Shown: piece after piece, positions 47,505 through 58,835 of the stretch
Layout of the letters: each line of letters starts with the position of its first letter
How positions within the stretch are numbered: position 1 is the stretch's first letter
Source: Cynocephalus volans
Lineage: Eukaryota > Chordata > Mammalia > Dermoptera > Cynocephalidae
Direction: 5' to 3'
DNA: 64,000 bases
Assembly: GCF_027409185.1 (NCBI RefSeq)
Contig: NC_084475.1
Location: 15,272,130-15,336,129 of the forward strand
Notes under the pieces: generated by a model
Databases searched by the model: none
Told to the model about the DNA's origin: nothing
Seen by the model: the letters and a program-made list of their open reading frames with translations, nothing else
Translations under genes and position numbers: made by a program

Positions 47505-47652
47505 CTACTGGTTCTCACAACCCATTTGACTCTGGCTCCACCTAGAGCGCCTCTGAGGCCTGTTCACCCAGAGGACAGCCCCGAGCATGCTCAGGAGCAG
47601 GGGCACCTCCAGGATGACCAGGAACATGAAACGGACACTGCTGAGCAGGGAC
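47505..47652 (-). CDS. CD300C: CD300C exon 4, membrane helix and tail
   Basis: 148 bp from acceptor CCCCTACAG to the TAG at 47505-47507. It encodes [20 protein letters not shown], then [16 protein letters not shown] and a short tail ending CENQ. The glutamate inside the helix is characteristic of CD300C. The frame is open and the conserved parts are undamaged. Confidence 0.88.
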
Positions 47653-48284
47653 CTGTAGGGGTAGACAGAGTGACATTGAGCTGCCTCCTCACGGGGAGGT
47701 CCTGGTACCCTCCACTTTCCCCCTGTCCCTTATGCCCAGGTCCTGTGGCCCCTACAATGCACATGAGGACCAACCCTGGACAGGGCAGCCCTATATGAAG
47801 GACCACTGCCCATTAACTGTCATCTTAAGAATTGCCCTTGAGTCTTAGAACTGTGGACATAGGAAGGGCACAGCCATGAGTTGATGTGAGGGGACACCCA
47901 GGGATCTTGGCAGGATCTACATCCAGAAGGATTTCTATCTAGACCCTCTGCATTTAGGGGTACTCCTTCTGGAATACAGGAATCTATACTGTGGTCATGC
48001 ATTTATTGTCAGTATTTCCCTAAGGGCAGGGGCTGGCTTTGTCTGGTTCACAGCGAGTAACTGGTGCGTGCCCTGTGCCTGCCCAACATCTTCCTGTAAA
48101 ATGAAGTGGTTATGATGGAATGAATGAATGACCCAGCTGAGGTCCTGCCTTGGAGGAATGGGTTCTTCAAAATGGGGTGACACTTGAGACCAGGGCTGGG
48201 GAGGGAAGCACGGGAGAGTGCCAGGGCCACCAGACCCTGAGAGCATCTGCTCCCTGCCCTTGCCTGGGTGGGGCTGAAGGCTCG

Positions 48285-48685
48285 TCTGCAGGACATCTGC
48301 ACTCTCTCCTCCCTCTGCCTGGAACACCCTTTCCCAGAGCCCAGGGCCTGCCCCCCGCCACCAGTCCTGCAGGTCCCCACTACACATCCTCTACTCAGTG
48401 AGGTCTCCCTGATCATTGTGTGTAAATAGCCAGCCCACCACCCTCCAGCACACACTCTCCCCCAACCCAAGTGGCAAGTATTTTTTACTAGCATTTATCA
48501 CAACTTGCCATATTTATATATAAACTCATGTGTTGACTTGTTCACTGCATGAATCCACCAGTAGAACACAAATTCCATCAGAGCAGGACAGTGTCTGCAT
48601 GGCTCACTGCCATGTCCCAGTCCTGAGAGGAGCGCCTGGCACTTAGTAGAACCTTCCCATTAGGTATGGGATCAATGAATAAAGG
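48285..48685 (-). repeat. LINE-2 3' fragment in CD300C intron 3
   Basis: CCTCTGCCTGGAACACCC, AGTGAGGTCTCCCTGATCA and GGCACTTAGTAGAACCTTCC with a terminal TCAATGAATAAA are classic reversed L2. Confidence 0.75.
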
Positions 48686-48785
48686 AGGGGACAGGAGGAG
48701 GGAGGCACACTCCACACCCCTCACCCCCTTCCTGCCTAGAAGAGAACCCTTCAGGGTGGCAGAGTCTCAGATGCAGGCTGCATAC

Positions 48786-48888
48786 CGGGGGTGTGGGCTG
48801 GGATCGAGATGGGCTGAGCTGTCCCAGGTGCTCACAGGCAGGGACGTGGCAGGACCTGAGGTGCTTGCAGAGCTTCCAGGGCTGGAGG
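48786..48888 (-). CDS. CD300C: CD300C exon 3, stalk
   Basis: 103 bp with acceptor CCCCAATCACAG and donor CG/GTATGC. It encodes ASSPGSSASTSGPATSLPVS, then TWDSSAHLDPSPHP. This parallels the human TASSPQSSMGTSGPP and PSPHPG stretches. The start is three or four codons shorter than I recall for human, which suggests that the acceptor has shifted to a later AG. Confidence 0.75.
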
Positions 48889-50119
48889 CTGTGATTGGGG
48901 TTGAGGGAGAAGCACAGGTCAGGTCTGGGGACCACACCTGTGTCTTCCACTCCCCGTCACCTGTGTAGCTCAGACTCCCACAGAAAAGGCCACTCAGAGC
49001 ATGCTAAACAGATGTCCTGAGTCCCACATGCCCATGGTCACACCCAAGAGTGGCCAGGTCCCTGGGCCACCCTCCCTGGCCCCATCTCCAGGTGTTCTCT
49101 GGCCAGGCAGACTCTTTCAGGTATGAGATTCACCCTGCTAACCGGGGGGATATGAGAGTCTTTGGAAAGAGCATGTGATTCCAGGTCCCACCCCAGCCAT
49201 AGACACACCTTTGTCTGCCCTCCCAGGGAGGGATGGGTAATGTCACTCTACGGAGACTGATCTAGAGCGACTGGGGAGCCAGGCCCTGGGGCAGGGCTGA
49301 TGGCTAGAGTGAGGTTTCACATGAGAACAGGGGCAGTCGGTGGGGTCTGCATCAAATCATGGGACCCTGAGCCCACCCACCGTCTCAGCCCCCAAACTGT
49401 CATCCAGGCTTGTGGCTCCAAACAGGCCACTGAACAATCCTGTCTGGGGAAGGGAATGACCGGGTCTAGAGAGACAGACGCCTGCCAGACCCCATGGGAA
49501 GTGGCCTGTTGTGAAGCCACCTGGACAAAGCCCTTTCCTTCACACATCAGCAACACTGGCTGGATTTTAGTTCTCATGAAACAAGACAGGCTCCTATTAA
49601 GGAAGAATTATTTGCAACACATGGAAGACCGTTGGGTCCATAACAGTCTGAGAGCCCGTTTCTATCCTGCTTGTCCCACTGCCTGCGGGCGGCAGTTTCA
49701 GGGTGTCTGTGGGTTTCCTCCTGTGGTGTAATGTGCCAGAGGAAGAGGGGGAGGCAGGTCAGTCTGCAGGGTGCCCCAGAGCAGGGAAGCCCCTCACAGG
49801 GGTCTGGGCTCCTCCTGGTATCCCTCTTGTGACCACTGCAGAAGTCCCCAGGACAGCAGCTATGAGGCTAGTGCTTCAGGGACCATCCATGACAGGGTGA
49901 TGTCCTCTCAGGGCCCCAGGGTCCTGGCACCCTTTGAGTTAGGGGAGCAGGTGCCCTCGAGGTCCCATTCCCCATAGGGAAGATGCAGGTAGATCCAGGA
50001 GAGACACAGGTCTCCTTCAGAGAGGACACAGCCCTTGTCAGCCCAGGAAGGCAGCAAAGATCCCCACTCAGGGCTGGTCCCACCCCCACCCTGGGAAGGT
50101 TCAGGCCTGAGATGGTCAG
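48889..50119 (-). other. CD300C intron 2, lacking the rest of the Ig exon
   Basis: I searched both strands by eye for the missing end of the Ig domain (a WCG-type motif with the preceding acidic turn) and found none. The stretch otherwise looks like unique intron sequence; a 143-codon plus-strand frame at 49300-49731 has no family features. Confidence 0.6.
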
Positions 50120-50250
50120 TGTATTAGTCCATTTTTTTGTTGCAATAACAGAATACATGGAACTGGGTAATTTATAAAGAAAAATGAAATTTATTGCTTA
50201 CAGTTTCTGACGCTGGGAAGTCCAAAGTCCATCTGGTGGTGGCGAGAGTG
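50120..50250 (-). mobile_element. Truncated MaLR-type LTR end abutting the broken CD300C exon
   Basis: Begins TGTATTAGTCC and matches the copy at 63236 up to GGTGGTGGCGAGAGTG. After that it switches without a gap to CD300C coding sequence, so only about 130 bp of LTR remain here. Confidence 0.8.
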
Positions 50251-50384
50251 TCGGTATGGGGAGGAATATAAGACTTTGAACAAACTCTGGTGCAGAAAAC
50301 CACTTATTTTACTATGTGACAAGATTGTGGAGACCAAAAAGCCAGAGAGAGAAGTGAGGAGTGGCCGAGTGTCCATCAGGGACA
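50246..50384 (+). pseudogene. CD300C: Inverted middle part of the CD300C Ig exon
   Basis: Read on the plus strand this segment encodes CRYGEEYKTLNKLWCRKP, then CDKIVETKK and GRVSIRD. These are the residues expected directly after GGSLSV in CD300C (human has TLNKFWCR, CDKIVETK and GRVSIRD). It is therefore the next ~45 codons of the same exon, flipped in place. The junction at 50383-50385 shares two bases between the two orientations. The other end abuts LTR sequence at about 50246-50251. Confidence 0.85.
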
Positions 50385-50444
50385 CGCTCAGGGATCCCCC
50401 CACGGTGCTGTTCATGGTGCTGGGGCCACTCAGAGAAAAACAAC
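50383..50444 (-). pseudogene. CD300C: CD300C exon 2, native-orientation start of the Ig domain
   Basis: Acceptor GTTTTCCAG at 50445 and onwards, then codons for GCFSLSGPSTMNSTVGGSLSV in the correct phase. The last native codon is the GTG at 50383-50385. From there the minus strand no longer reads as an Ig domain; the frame stays open and ends at a stop near 50191 inside LTR sequence. Confidence 0.85.
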
Positions 50445-51018
50445 CTGGAAAACGCAAGCCTCATCCTGGGTCCTCACCAGACGGGCCTGGGGTGGGGGCA
50501 CCCTGGGTCAGGTCCTCAAGGTCCCTCAGGAGGCAGTGCGGGGAGACGGGCCTCGCTCTGACCAGGACTCGGGACTGAGGGGTGAGCAGCTCCCTCTTCC
50601 CAGAGGTGGGCACGGGGAGAGGGGTGCCCATGCAGACAGGAAGGGCCCAGGATGGGAAAATGCTGTGTGTGTGTGTTTGTGCATGTATGTGCCCACCTGT
50701 TTGCACACCTGTGTGTGAGATAGACCACGATGGTGTTTCAGATTGTGTAACTACAGCAGTGACAGTCACAGGTCCCCTCTCACCCAGGCTTTCTCTGTGC
50801 TGGGCACAGTCAGACTGGACTTACCTGCACTGTGCACTGAAGTCTGGCAGTCACCTGGTGAGGAAGGTGCTGATGGCTCCTGGATTTCCTCTGTCCTCCT
50901 GCCCTCTCTCCACGTCCCCAATTCTCTCTATGAGCCACGCCTTAGCCACCTTCCATCCTGCCCCTGCCTCTCTCCCACTCAGGACAGAGCTTCCCTTGTC
51001 CAGGCTAGCCCAGCTCAC

Positions 51019-51079
51019 CTGGGATATGCAGGAGGAGCAGAACTGAAGGTGGCCATGTGGCCCTGTCCCTCACTGTCAT
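51019..51079 (-). CDS. CD300C: CD300C exon 1, signal peptide
   Basis: 61 bp, 20 codons plus one base, with donor CCCAG/GTGAGC. It encodes MTVRDRATWPPSVLLLLHIP. The alternative ATG seven codons in lies in another frame, so the upstream ATG is chosen. It aligns without gaps with the long human CD300C leader, which starts MTARAWASW. Confidence 0.85.
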
Positions 51080-51358
51080 TTCTCCAATGTTGATGTCACC
51101 TTCAGCCATGCCAGACTCCAGGAGAAGACAAAGTGGAGCCTCCTCACTGAGGGTCCAATGTCCTCGTCACCACTTCTGTTTTTCTGCCCTCCTCTGCTTC
51201 TTCATCCAGTCCTGTCCTGGGTCCAATGCTGGAGCTGGTCAGGGTGCAGGAAGCTCAGGAACAGAAGCCGCCTGCACTGGCACAGACACCCCCAGGACGC
51301 AGTCCCATTAGCACCTCTCAGTCCTGATGACCAGGCATGTCTCAGGTCCTTTGGCTGG

Positions 51359-51743
51359 TGTATTAGTCCGTTTGTGTTGCTATAACAGAAATACCTGAGA
51401 CTGGGTAATTTATAAGGAAAAGCTGGGACAGCTGCATCTGGCATGGGCCTTGGGCTGCTTCTACTCATGGTGGAAAGTGGTAGGCCGCCAGTGGGTACAA
51501 GCAGATCACATGGCGAGAGGAAGCAAGAGAGAGAGAGAAGGTACCAGGGTCTTTTAAAGCATCAAGCTCTTGCAGGAACTAATAGAGCGAGAACTCACTC
51601 ATTCAGCTCCCCTCCCCCAGGGAGAGCATTAATCCATTCATGAGGGATCCGCCCCCATGTCTCAATCAGTTTCCAACACTGCCACATTGGGGATCAAATT
51701 TCCACACGAGTTTTGGAGGTGACAACACATCTAAACTCCATCA
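51359..51743 (-). mobile_element. MaLR-type LTR just upstream of CD300C
   Basis: Begins TGTATTAGTCCGTTTGTG and ends CATCTAAACTCCATCA. Flanked by the 5-bp duplication GCTGG at 51354-51358 and 51744-51748, as expected for LTR integration. It lies about 280 bp upstream of the CD300C start codon. Confidence 0.85.
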
Positions 51744-52989
51744 GCTGGAGATGCAGCCCCTCCTTACAGCCCGCAGCTGATCTCACTGTCTCTCATACAC
51801 CCCCGCACAGCAGAGCCACACTGGGCATTTCCTCTTGATGGGGCGTCCCCTCCCTCTGTGATATGTCACTTCCTGTCATCAGATGACTAATCCGGCAGTG
51901 GAGGCCAGACTCGTCCATCCTCTCTAGTTTGGTGGTGACCACATGGGACTCAGACACCCACAGAGAGCTCTGCTCCCCTGAGGCCCCAAGCTCTTCTTCT
52001 GGCCTCACACGTAGGCACCGTGACCCAGAAACCTTCCACGGCGTTGCATCTTGGTGCTGAGTCCCCAGTAAGGGTGCAAACCCCGCAGACTTCTGCTTCT
52101 CTCCTCTTATTCCACCAACCTGCAGACCCCGACCTGGAGCAGCTGTCACCAACCCTCTGAGACCCTCACTTTCCAGTCTCATCCTCTTGCAAACGCCACT
52201 CCTCACTGAGAAAGGGAAAAGAGAACAAAGAAGGAGGAAGAGCCTTCTGAAACATGAAGACACTGAAGTGGGAAGTTGGGCGCCATGTGGGGCTGAGACA
52301 TTGCCTTTCCCCACACCCAAAGGCACACAGAGAGGGCGGTTTATGACTTAGAGGGCAGATTGGCCTAGAGCTCTGGCTGCTGGCGTCTCTCCTGGACCCA
52401 CAGTGATATCTAGGGGCCTCTTCCCGGACCAGAGATGGGGGACAGACCTTCCCAGGAGGTGAGGACAAGGTTCTGTCCACACTCAGAGTGGCTCAGTCTC
52501 CTGGCATGATGGCTTTAGGGTCAGTTTACCCTGGAAAGAGCAAAGAGGCAGAGTAGGTGCAGGGTCCCCTGACCATCTCTCCTGGGTGTGCCACATTTTC
52601 TCAGCTTTGCCATGCACAAACTGGTCTATGGATTTTCACATCCCTTCCACCCCCCAGGTCTGTTCTTCCATGCTGTCTTTTCAGATCAAATGCAATAACA
52701 TCCCCAAGGGTCCTGCAGCCCAAACCCTTAATCCCGGCTCTGCTCTCCCTCGCTCCATGAGTCCTTATCTACAGCTCTCCAAATCTGCCCCTTTCCCCTG
52801 ACATTACAATAGTCCTCTCTCCTCTCAACACTATGGTGACATCCCTGCTCCCTTCCAATCCCCCTCGCCACCTTCTCTCTCTCTTCTCCACAATGCAGCA
52901 CGAGAGAATTTTAACATACTTCTGTTATAGTCAATGTCACCTCTTTCCCCCATCCTTCAAATAAAACCCACTCTCCAAGTGGACCTGGC

Positions 52990-53445
52990 CACTGGTTGGT
53001 TCTCCAGTGTCATCCTGTTGTGCCATCACCATGTGGTCCTTATGTTCCAGCCACTGTATTCATCCCTCCTCAGGGCCTTAGCCCCTGCTGTTCCCTCTCC
53101 CTGAATCCCTTCCCCCAGATGTCCTTGCCTCTGGCCCCTTCTTATCCTTTAGGTTTCACCTCAGATGTCCCCTCCTCGGAAGGGCCTCCCTGATCCCCCT
53201 CCCCAGGAGTCACCCCTGCTTGTCTCCATCATGGATCCCTGCTAGTTCCTTCCATAGTTCACCAAAGGCTGTTACTACGTTTTCTTTTTGTGGTTTCTGT
53301 CCATCTCCCCCACTAAGAAAAGCTTACATCACGGCAGCATCTGGGTCTGCTCTGTTCACCACAGAATGCCCCAGTGTCCAGCCACAATGTGTGGTGACAA
53401 GTGGTTGGCGTGTAATAAATATTTGCTGAATGAGCAAATGAATAA
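52990..53445 (-). repeat. LINE-2 3' fragment
   Basis: TTAGGTTTCACCTCAGATGTC, GAAGGGCCTCCCTGATCCCC and AATAAATATTTGCTGAATGAG are classic reversed L2. Confidence 0.8.
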
Positions 53446-53489
53446 AAATTGGATGTGGCTGTAGAGTCTGGCCTAGGCAAGTGTGTTCC

Positions 53490-53940
53490 AGCTACCTTAG
53501 ATGTCTACCACTGCATAACAAATTTCTCCAAAACTTAGTGGCTGAAAACAATAAATGTTTATTATCTCATGGTCTTTGAGAGTCACAAATCTGGGAGTTG
53601 CTTAGCTGGGTGGTTCTGACTCATGAAGTTCTAGGTAAAACTTTGGCCAGGGCGTTAGTCATCTGAAGGCCGAGGATCTGCTTCTGAGATGGGGCCCTCA
53701 CAGGGCTATTGGCTGGAGGCCTCAGTTCCTTGTTTGTGTGTCTTCGTGACATGGCAACTAGCTTTTCCTAGAGCAAGTGATCCACGCCATACTATCTTCT
53801 ATGATGTAACCTTAGAAGTCACATACCTAACATACTAAACTTAGAAGTGCATCTACCACATTTGTGGATCACACAGACCCACCCTAATACAGTGTGGAAG
53901 GGGACACCACAAGGGCATGGCTACCCAAGGATATTCACTT
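53490..53940 (-). mobile_element. MaLR-like LTR remnant
   Basis: Contains CACTGCATAACAAATTTCTC and AACTTAGTGGCTGAAAACAA, common in old mammalian LTRs read in reverse. The ends are not sharp and the family is uncertain. Confidence 0.5.
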
Positions 53941-56900
53941 TCTCAGACTTCACTGAGTTGTACCTCTAGGATTTATATAATTTCCTGTTTATATGTTATA
54001 TAGCAATAAAAGAATTTTAAAATCCAAAACCAAACATGAAATTATTCCTCTGAAAGTCTCCTTGACTTTGTATGGTTATTGTTTATCAATCTTTTTTTCA
54101 CATAGCAAAGGGTTTACATATATTAATCTCTTCTCCTCCCAAGTACCTCACCAGCAGCTCAGAGAGAGTAAACAAACTGACCAAAACACGGGAGTGAGGG
54201 TGTCAGGATATCTCTGGCTCTAATGCCCAAGGGTCTTTCCACCCTACCTGGCACTGAAGGGGAGGGAGTGGCCGAGAGACAGCCTAAGGGAAAAGCACGC
54301 TTCAGACCAGGAAACAGAGAGAGGGGGTTTGTTCGGTAGAGGTGGCCATGATAACCCAAGTTGAGAAACTCACCAGGGAGCCACTGTTTCCCAACTCTTC
54401 CGGGCCTTCTATTCTCTCTCCCTTCTCTTACTTCCCCCGTGCATTTTCCTTTTCAGAAAACATTTCACAACTAAAAGCTGTTCCTTCTACCTCCTGGCCA
54501 TGCTGACAGGCTGAAAGATCTAACAGACGGACAGTGCAAAGACAACAGTAATTTGGGAAGTCGTGTTCGGCTTTTGGTTTGAGAAATACCCTGTGGGAAT
54601 TTCTACTGTCCTTCTACTCTTGAGACTGCGCATGAGGACCTGACTCAGGAAGATCCACGTAGGGACTCAACCCAGGAAGACCCAAACCCTTGCCAGCGTG
54701 GCCCTCCTCTCAGTTGGAGAAATGTTTGTGTTTCAAGGGGCTACTGTAGAGAAACAGAGTACACAGTCAACAATCTGGCATTAAATGCCATTGGAGCCAT
54801 CTAATGAGGGAATTGAGTCTTTTTCTCTTTTGCAAGGGAAAAAATGATTAACCAAAGATAAAGTTAAAGACAAATGTTAATGCCTTTCCTTGGGCTGGCA
54901 TTAGCAGTATCTGCTTTATCTCTAGTTGGCTTCCAGGGTCTCTCCAAGGTCCAGAGAGGCTTGGGCCACTTCTGTTTCTTGAAGCACTCAGCATCTTAAA
55001 AAAAAAAAAAAAAAAAAAAAGAGGGAGAGAGATGCCAAAATAGGGTTACAAAAATTGTGGAAGGTTTTAAATATGTGAGGTTCACAGATCAACTTTTTGA
55101 TACACAGATAGCAATAAAGTACAATTAACTGGTATATTAAAAAAAAGACTGCTGGGTTAAAATTTTAATTTACTGGTGGTTTGGTAGGAATGAAACATGT
55201 ATAAATATGTAGGATAAACATTTCTGTCAACGCAGGCCTGCAGTTGTCTAGATAATCCAATTTAGCGACAATGTTTAAGACCAATTATGAGGCCCTTCAT
55301 GGGATGAGAGGCTCCTGCAGCCCGCACCCCTTTCCACCCCGCCACTGCATGATAGGCCCTGCCCCTCCAACCATCACCCCTTTCTTCCAATTGCTCTTGG
55401 CCCCAAGCCTCTTTCTCCTTGTTTCTGAACCCCACAGATGCCTTCCCTCAGACCTTTCCTGATTTTTTCATCCATGTTCATCACAGATATTGGCCTGTAG
55501 TTTTCTTTTTTTGTTGCATCTTTGTCTGGTTTTGGTATCAGGGTAATGCTGGCCTCATAGAACGAGTTTAGGAGAATGGCCTCTGTTTCAATTTCTTGGA
55601 ATAGTTTTAAAAGGACTGGTATTAATTCTTCTTTAAAGGTTTGGTAGAATTCAGTAGTGAAGCCATCCAGTCCTGGATTTATTTACTGATTACTGCTTCA
55701 ATCTCATTGCTCATTTTTGGTCTGTTCAGATTTTCTGTTTCTTCTTGGTTCACTCTTGGTGGTTTTTATGTGTCCAGAAATTTATCCATTTCCTCCAGGT
55801 CTGCAAATTTATTGCCATATAGTTGTTCATAACAGGCTCCAGTGATTCTTCGTATTTCTGTTGTATCAGTTGTTATGTCTCCTTTTTCATTTCTGATTTT
55901 TGTTGTTTGGGTTTTCTCTCTTCTTTTTTTAGTTAGTCTAGCTAATGGACTGTCTACTTTATCTTCTCAAAAATCCAGTGTTTTGTTCAGTTGACTTTTT
56001 GTGTCTTCTTTTGTTCTCTACTTCCTTGAGTACTGCTCTGATCTTAATTATTTATTACAGTCTACTAATTTTGTGGTTGGATTGTTCTTGTTTTCCTAGT
56101 TCTTTGAGATGTAACATTAGTTTGTTTATCTGAAGTCTTTCTATTCTTTTGAAGTAAGCATTTATTGCAATAAACTTCCCTCTTAGTACTGCTTTTGCAG
56201 TATCCTATAGGTTTTGGTATGATGTGTCTTTATTTTCATTGGCTACAAGAAATTTTTCACTTTCCTGCTTAATTTCCTTTTTAACCCATGGGTCATTTGG
56301 GAGCATGTTGTTTAATTTCCACATATTTGTATTATTTCCAAATTTTCGATTGTTATTGATTTCCAGTTTTAATCTATCATAGTATGAAAAAACACGTGAA
56401 ATGATCTCAATTTTTAAAAATTTGTTGTGACTTGATTTGTGACCTAACATATGGTGTCTCCTGGAGAAGGTTCCTTGTGCTGATGAGAAGAGTGTATATT
56501 CTGTGGTTGTTGGATGAAATGTTCTGTAGATGTCTGCGAAGTCCAATTGGTCTAAAGTGTAGTTTAAGTTTTGTGTTTCTCTGTTGATTTGTTGCCTAGA
56601 TGACCTGTCCAATGTTGAGAGAAGTGCGTTCAGGTCCTGTACTATTATTGTATTGAGGTCTGTCTCTTTCTTTAAGTCTAATAGTGTTTGTTTTATATAT
56701 CTGGGTGCTGCCGTGTTGGGTTCATATGTATTTATGATTGTTCTGTCCTCTTGCTGGACAGATCCCTTTATCATTATATAGTGGCCTTCATTGTCTCTTT
56801 TATGGTTTTTGGTTTAAAGTCTATTTGATCCAATATAAGAATAACTACTCCTGCTCATTTTTTGTTTCCATTTGCAGGGTATATCTTTTTCCATCCCTTC

Positions 56901-58165
56901 ACTATTAGTCTGTGTGTGTCTTTATAGGTGAGATGAGTTCCTTGAAGGCAGCATATAGTTAGGTCTAGTTTTTACATCCATTCAGCCATTCTATATCTTT
57001 TGAGTGGGGAATTCAAACCATTTACATTTAGGGTTGTTATTGAAAGGTATTGTCTTACTCCTGGCACTTTATTGATCTTTGTATGGTTGTTTTAAATATC
57101 GTTTGTTCTTTTCTTTCCCCTCTATTGTTTGTCTTCATTGTTTGTTGGTTTTTTGAAGTGGTAAGATATAATTTCTTTCTCTTTCTCATTCACATATCTG
57201 TTCTCCCAGTGGGTTTTGTTCTTTCTACTGTATTCATGGTGGTTATTATCATTTTTTGGACTCCAGATGCAGGACTCCCTGAGGATTTCTTGTATGGCTG
57301 GTCATTTGGTGGTGAACTCCTGCAGTTTTTGTTTGCCTGTGAAATATGCTATTTCTCATTTGCTTCTGGAGGATATCTTTGCTGGGTGTAGTATTCTCAG
57401 CTGGCTGGTTTTTGGTTTTGTTTTTGTTTTTCTTTCTTTAGTACTTTTTGTATACAATCCTATTCTCTCCTGGCCTATACGGTTTCTGCTCAGAAATTAG
57501 CTGTTAGTCTGATGGGGACTCCCTTATAAGTGACTTGATGATTTTCTCTTGCTATTTTTAGGATTCTCTTTGTCTTTGACTTTTAACAGTTTGACAACAA
57601 TGTGTTTTAAAGAGAACCTTTTTGGATTAAATCTGATTGGGGATCTTTGAGCTTCTTGGATCCAGAAGTCCATGTCTCTCCCAATACCTGGAAAATTTTC
57701 TGGTATTATTTTGTTGAATAGGTTTTTAAAGCTTTTTCCTTTCTCTTCCCCTTCTGGAACACCCATAATTCAGATGTTTGTATGCTTAAGGCTGTCTGAA
57801 GCTGTCATGGGTTTTCTTCATTTTTAAAATTCTTTTTTCTTTTCTTTTTTTGTTCACCTGGGTTATTTGAAAAAGCCTGTCTTCTGCTTCCTCCAGTCTG
57901 TTACTTAAGCTCTCAGTTGTATTTTTCATTTTGTTAAATGAATCCTAGAGTTCCATGAGTTCTGCTATGTTCTTTTTAAGGGTATCTATCTCTTTATAAA
58001 TTTCCTCCTTCACATCCTGATTGTTTCTTTTTTTCATTTTGTTGTGTCTTCTATCTGAGTTTTTTTGTATCTCATTGAGGTTTCCTTAAGATTGTGGATT
58101 GACATTCCTTTTCTGTTATTTCATAGGGTTCCTGTTGGGGTCTGGCATTAGAGAATTATTGTATT

Positions 58166-58835
58166 CCTTTGAGGGTGTCATTTTTTTTCTTTTTCTTTTT
58201 CCTTTTTTTCAATATTCCTAATTTTTTTATTTTAGTTTATCAGTGTATAATGTGGTTGATTTTTGTGTCCCTTTATCAATTCTTCTTTCTCCCACCCTCT
58301 CCTCCCCGCCCCCACCAACATCATATCTGTTCGCGTGTCTTAACAAGTTTGAGGGATTGTTGTGGTTGTTGTGTTTTCCTCCCTGCCACCCCCCCCCACA
58401 ACTGTTTGTTTGTATATTGATTGATTGATTGATTGATTTTTGGGTCCCACAAATAAGTGAGAACATGTGGTATTTCTCTTTCTGTGCCTGACTTATTTTA
58501 CTTAATATAATTTTTTCTAAGTCCATCCATGTTGTTGCAAATGGCAGTATTTCATCTTTTTTATAGCAGAGTAGTATTCCATTATGTAGATGTACCACAG
58601 TTTCCTTATCCACTCATCTGATGATGGACATTTGGGCTGGTTCCAACTCTTGGCTATTGTAAACAGTGCTGCAATAAACATTGGAGTACAGGTGTCCCTT
58701 GAACATGAAGATTTCCATTCCTCTGGGTATACTCCCAGCAGTGGAATAGCTGGGTCATATGGTAGATCTCTCTGGAATTGTTTGAGGAACCTCCATACCA
58801 CTTTTTGTTATTTTCTTTCATATTTCTAGTATCCC
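58166..58835 (-). mobile_element. 5'-truncated LINE-1 3' end nested in another L1
   Basis: Reverse-oriented 3' UTR and C-terminal ORF2. The minus-strand frame 58517-58801 reads LPYDPAIPLLGVYPEEW, the standard end of ORF2. The poly(A) appears as T-rich sequence near 58180-58210. No clear target duplication was seen. Confidence 0.8.

Larger units (their letters stand above)
47505..51079 (-). pseudogene. CD300C: CD300C with a scrambled Ig exon
   Basis: CD300C (CMRF-35A) is an activating CD300 receptor with a leader exon, one Ig-V exon, a stalk exon and a membrane/tail exon. Here the leader (51019-51079), stalk (48786-48888) and membrane/tail (47505-47652) exons are intact, with correct phases and splice sites. 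The Ig exon starts normally at 50444, but after 21 residues it continues in reverse orientation and then stops at a truncated LTR. The C-terminal part of the fold, with the second Cys (YWCG in relatives), is not found between 48889 and 51018. Identity follows from the leader MTVRDRATW and from [13 protein letters not shown] and the ending ENQ, which match human CD300C, and from its place directly upstream of CD300LB. A normal receptor cannot be made; an Ig-less spliced product remains possible. Confidence 0.85.
51749..55461. other. Upstream of CD300C, unassigned plus old repeats
   Basis: L2 at 52990-53445 and an LTR remnant at 53490-53940; an A-run at 54995-55020. A 177-residue minus-strand frame at 51793-52326 is interleaved with others and shows no recognised domain. 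No CD300LD exon is visible. Confidence 0.5.

Noticed and set aside
49300-49731. 143-residue plus-strand frame inside CD300C intron 2
   Set aside because: No recognised domain, antisense to the gene, and no splice-site support.
51044-51054. Apparent loss of the CD300C start codon (ACATGG where CD300LB has ATGTGG)
   Set aside because: An in-frame ATG seven codons upstream (51077-51079) gives a leader that aligns without gaps to the long human CD300C leader, so the start is intact.
51793-52326. 177-residue minus-strand frame upstream of CD300C
   Set aside because: No domain, no family resemblance, and overlapping frames on the same and opposite strand. No splice or promoter evidence.
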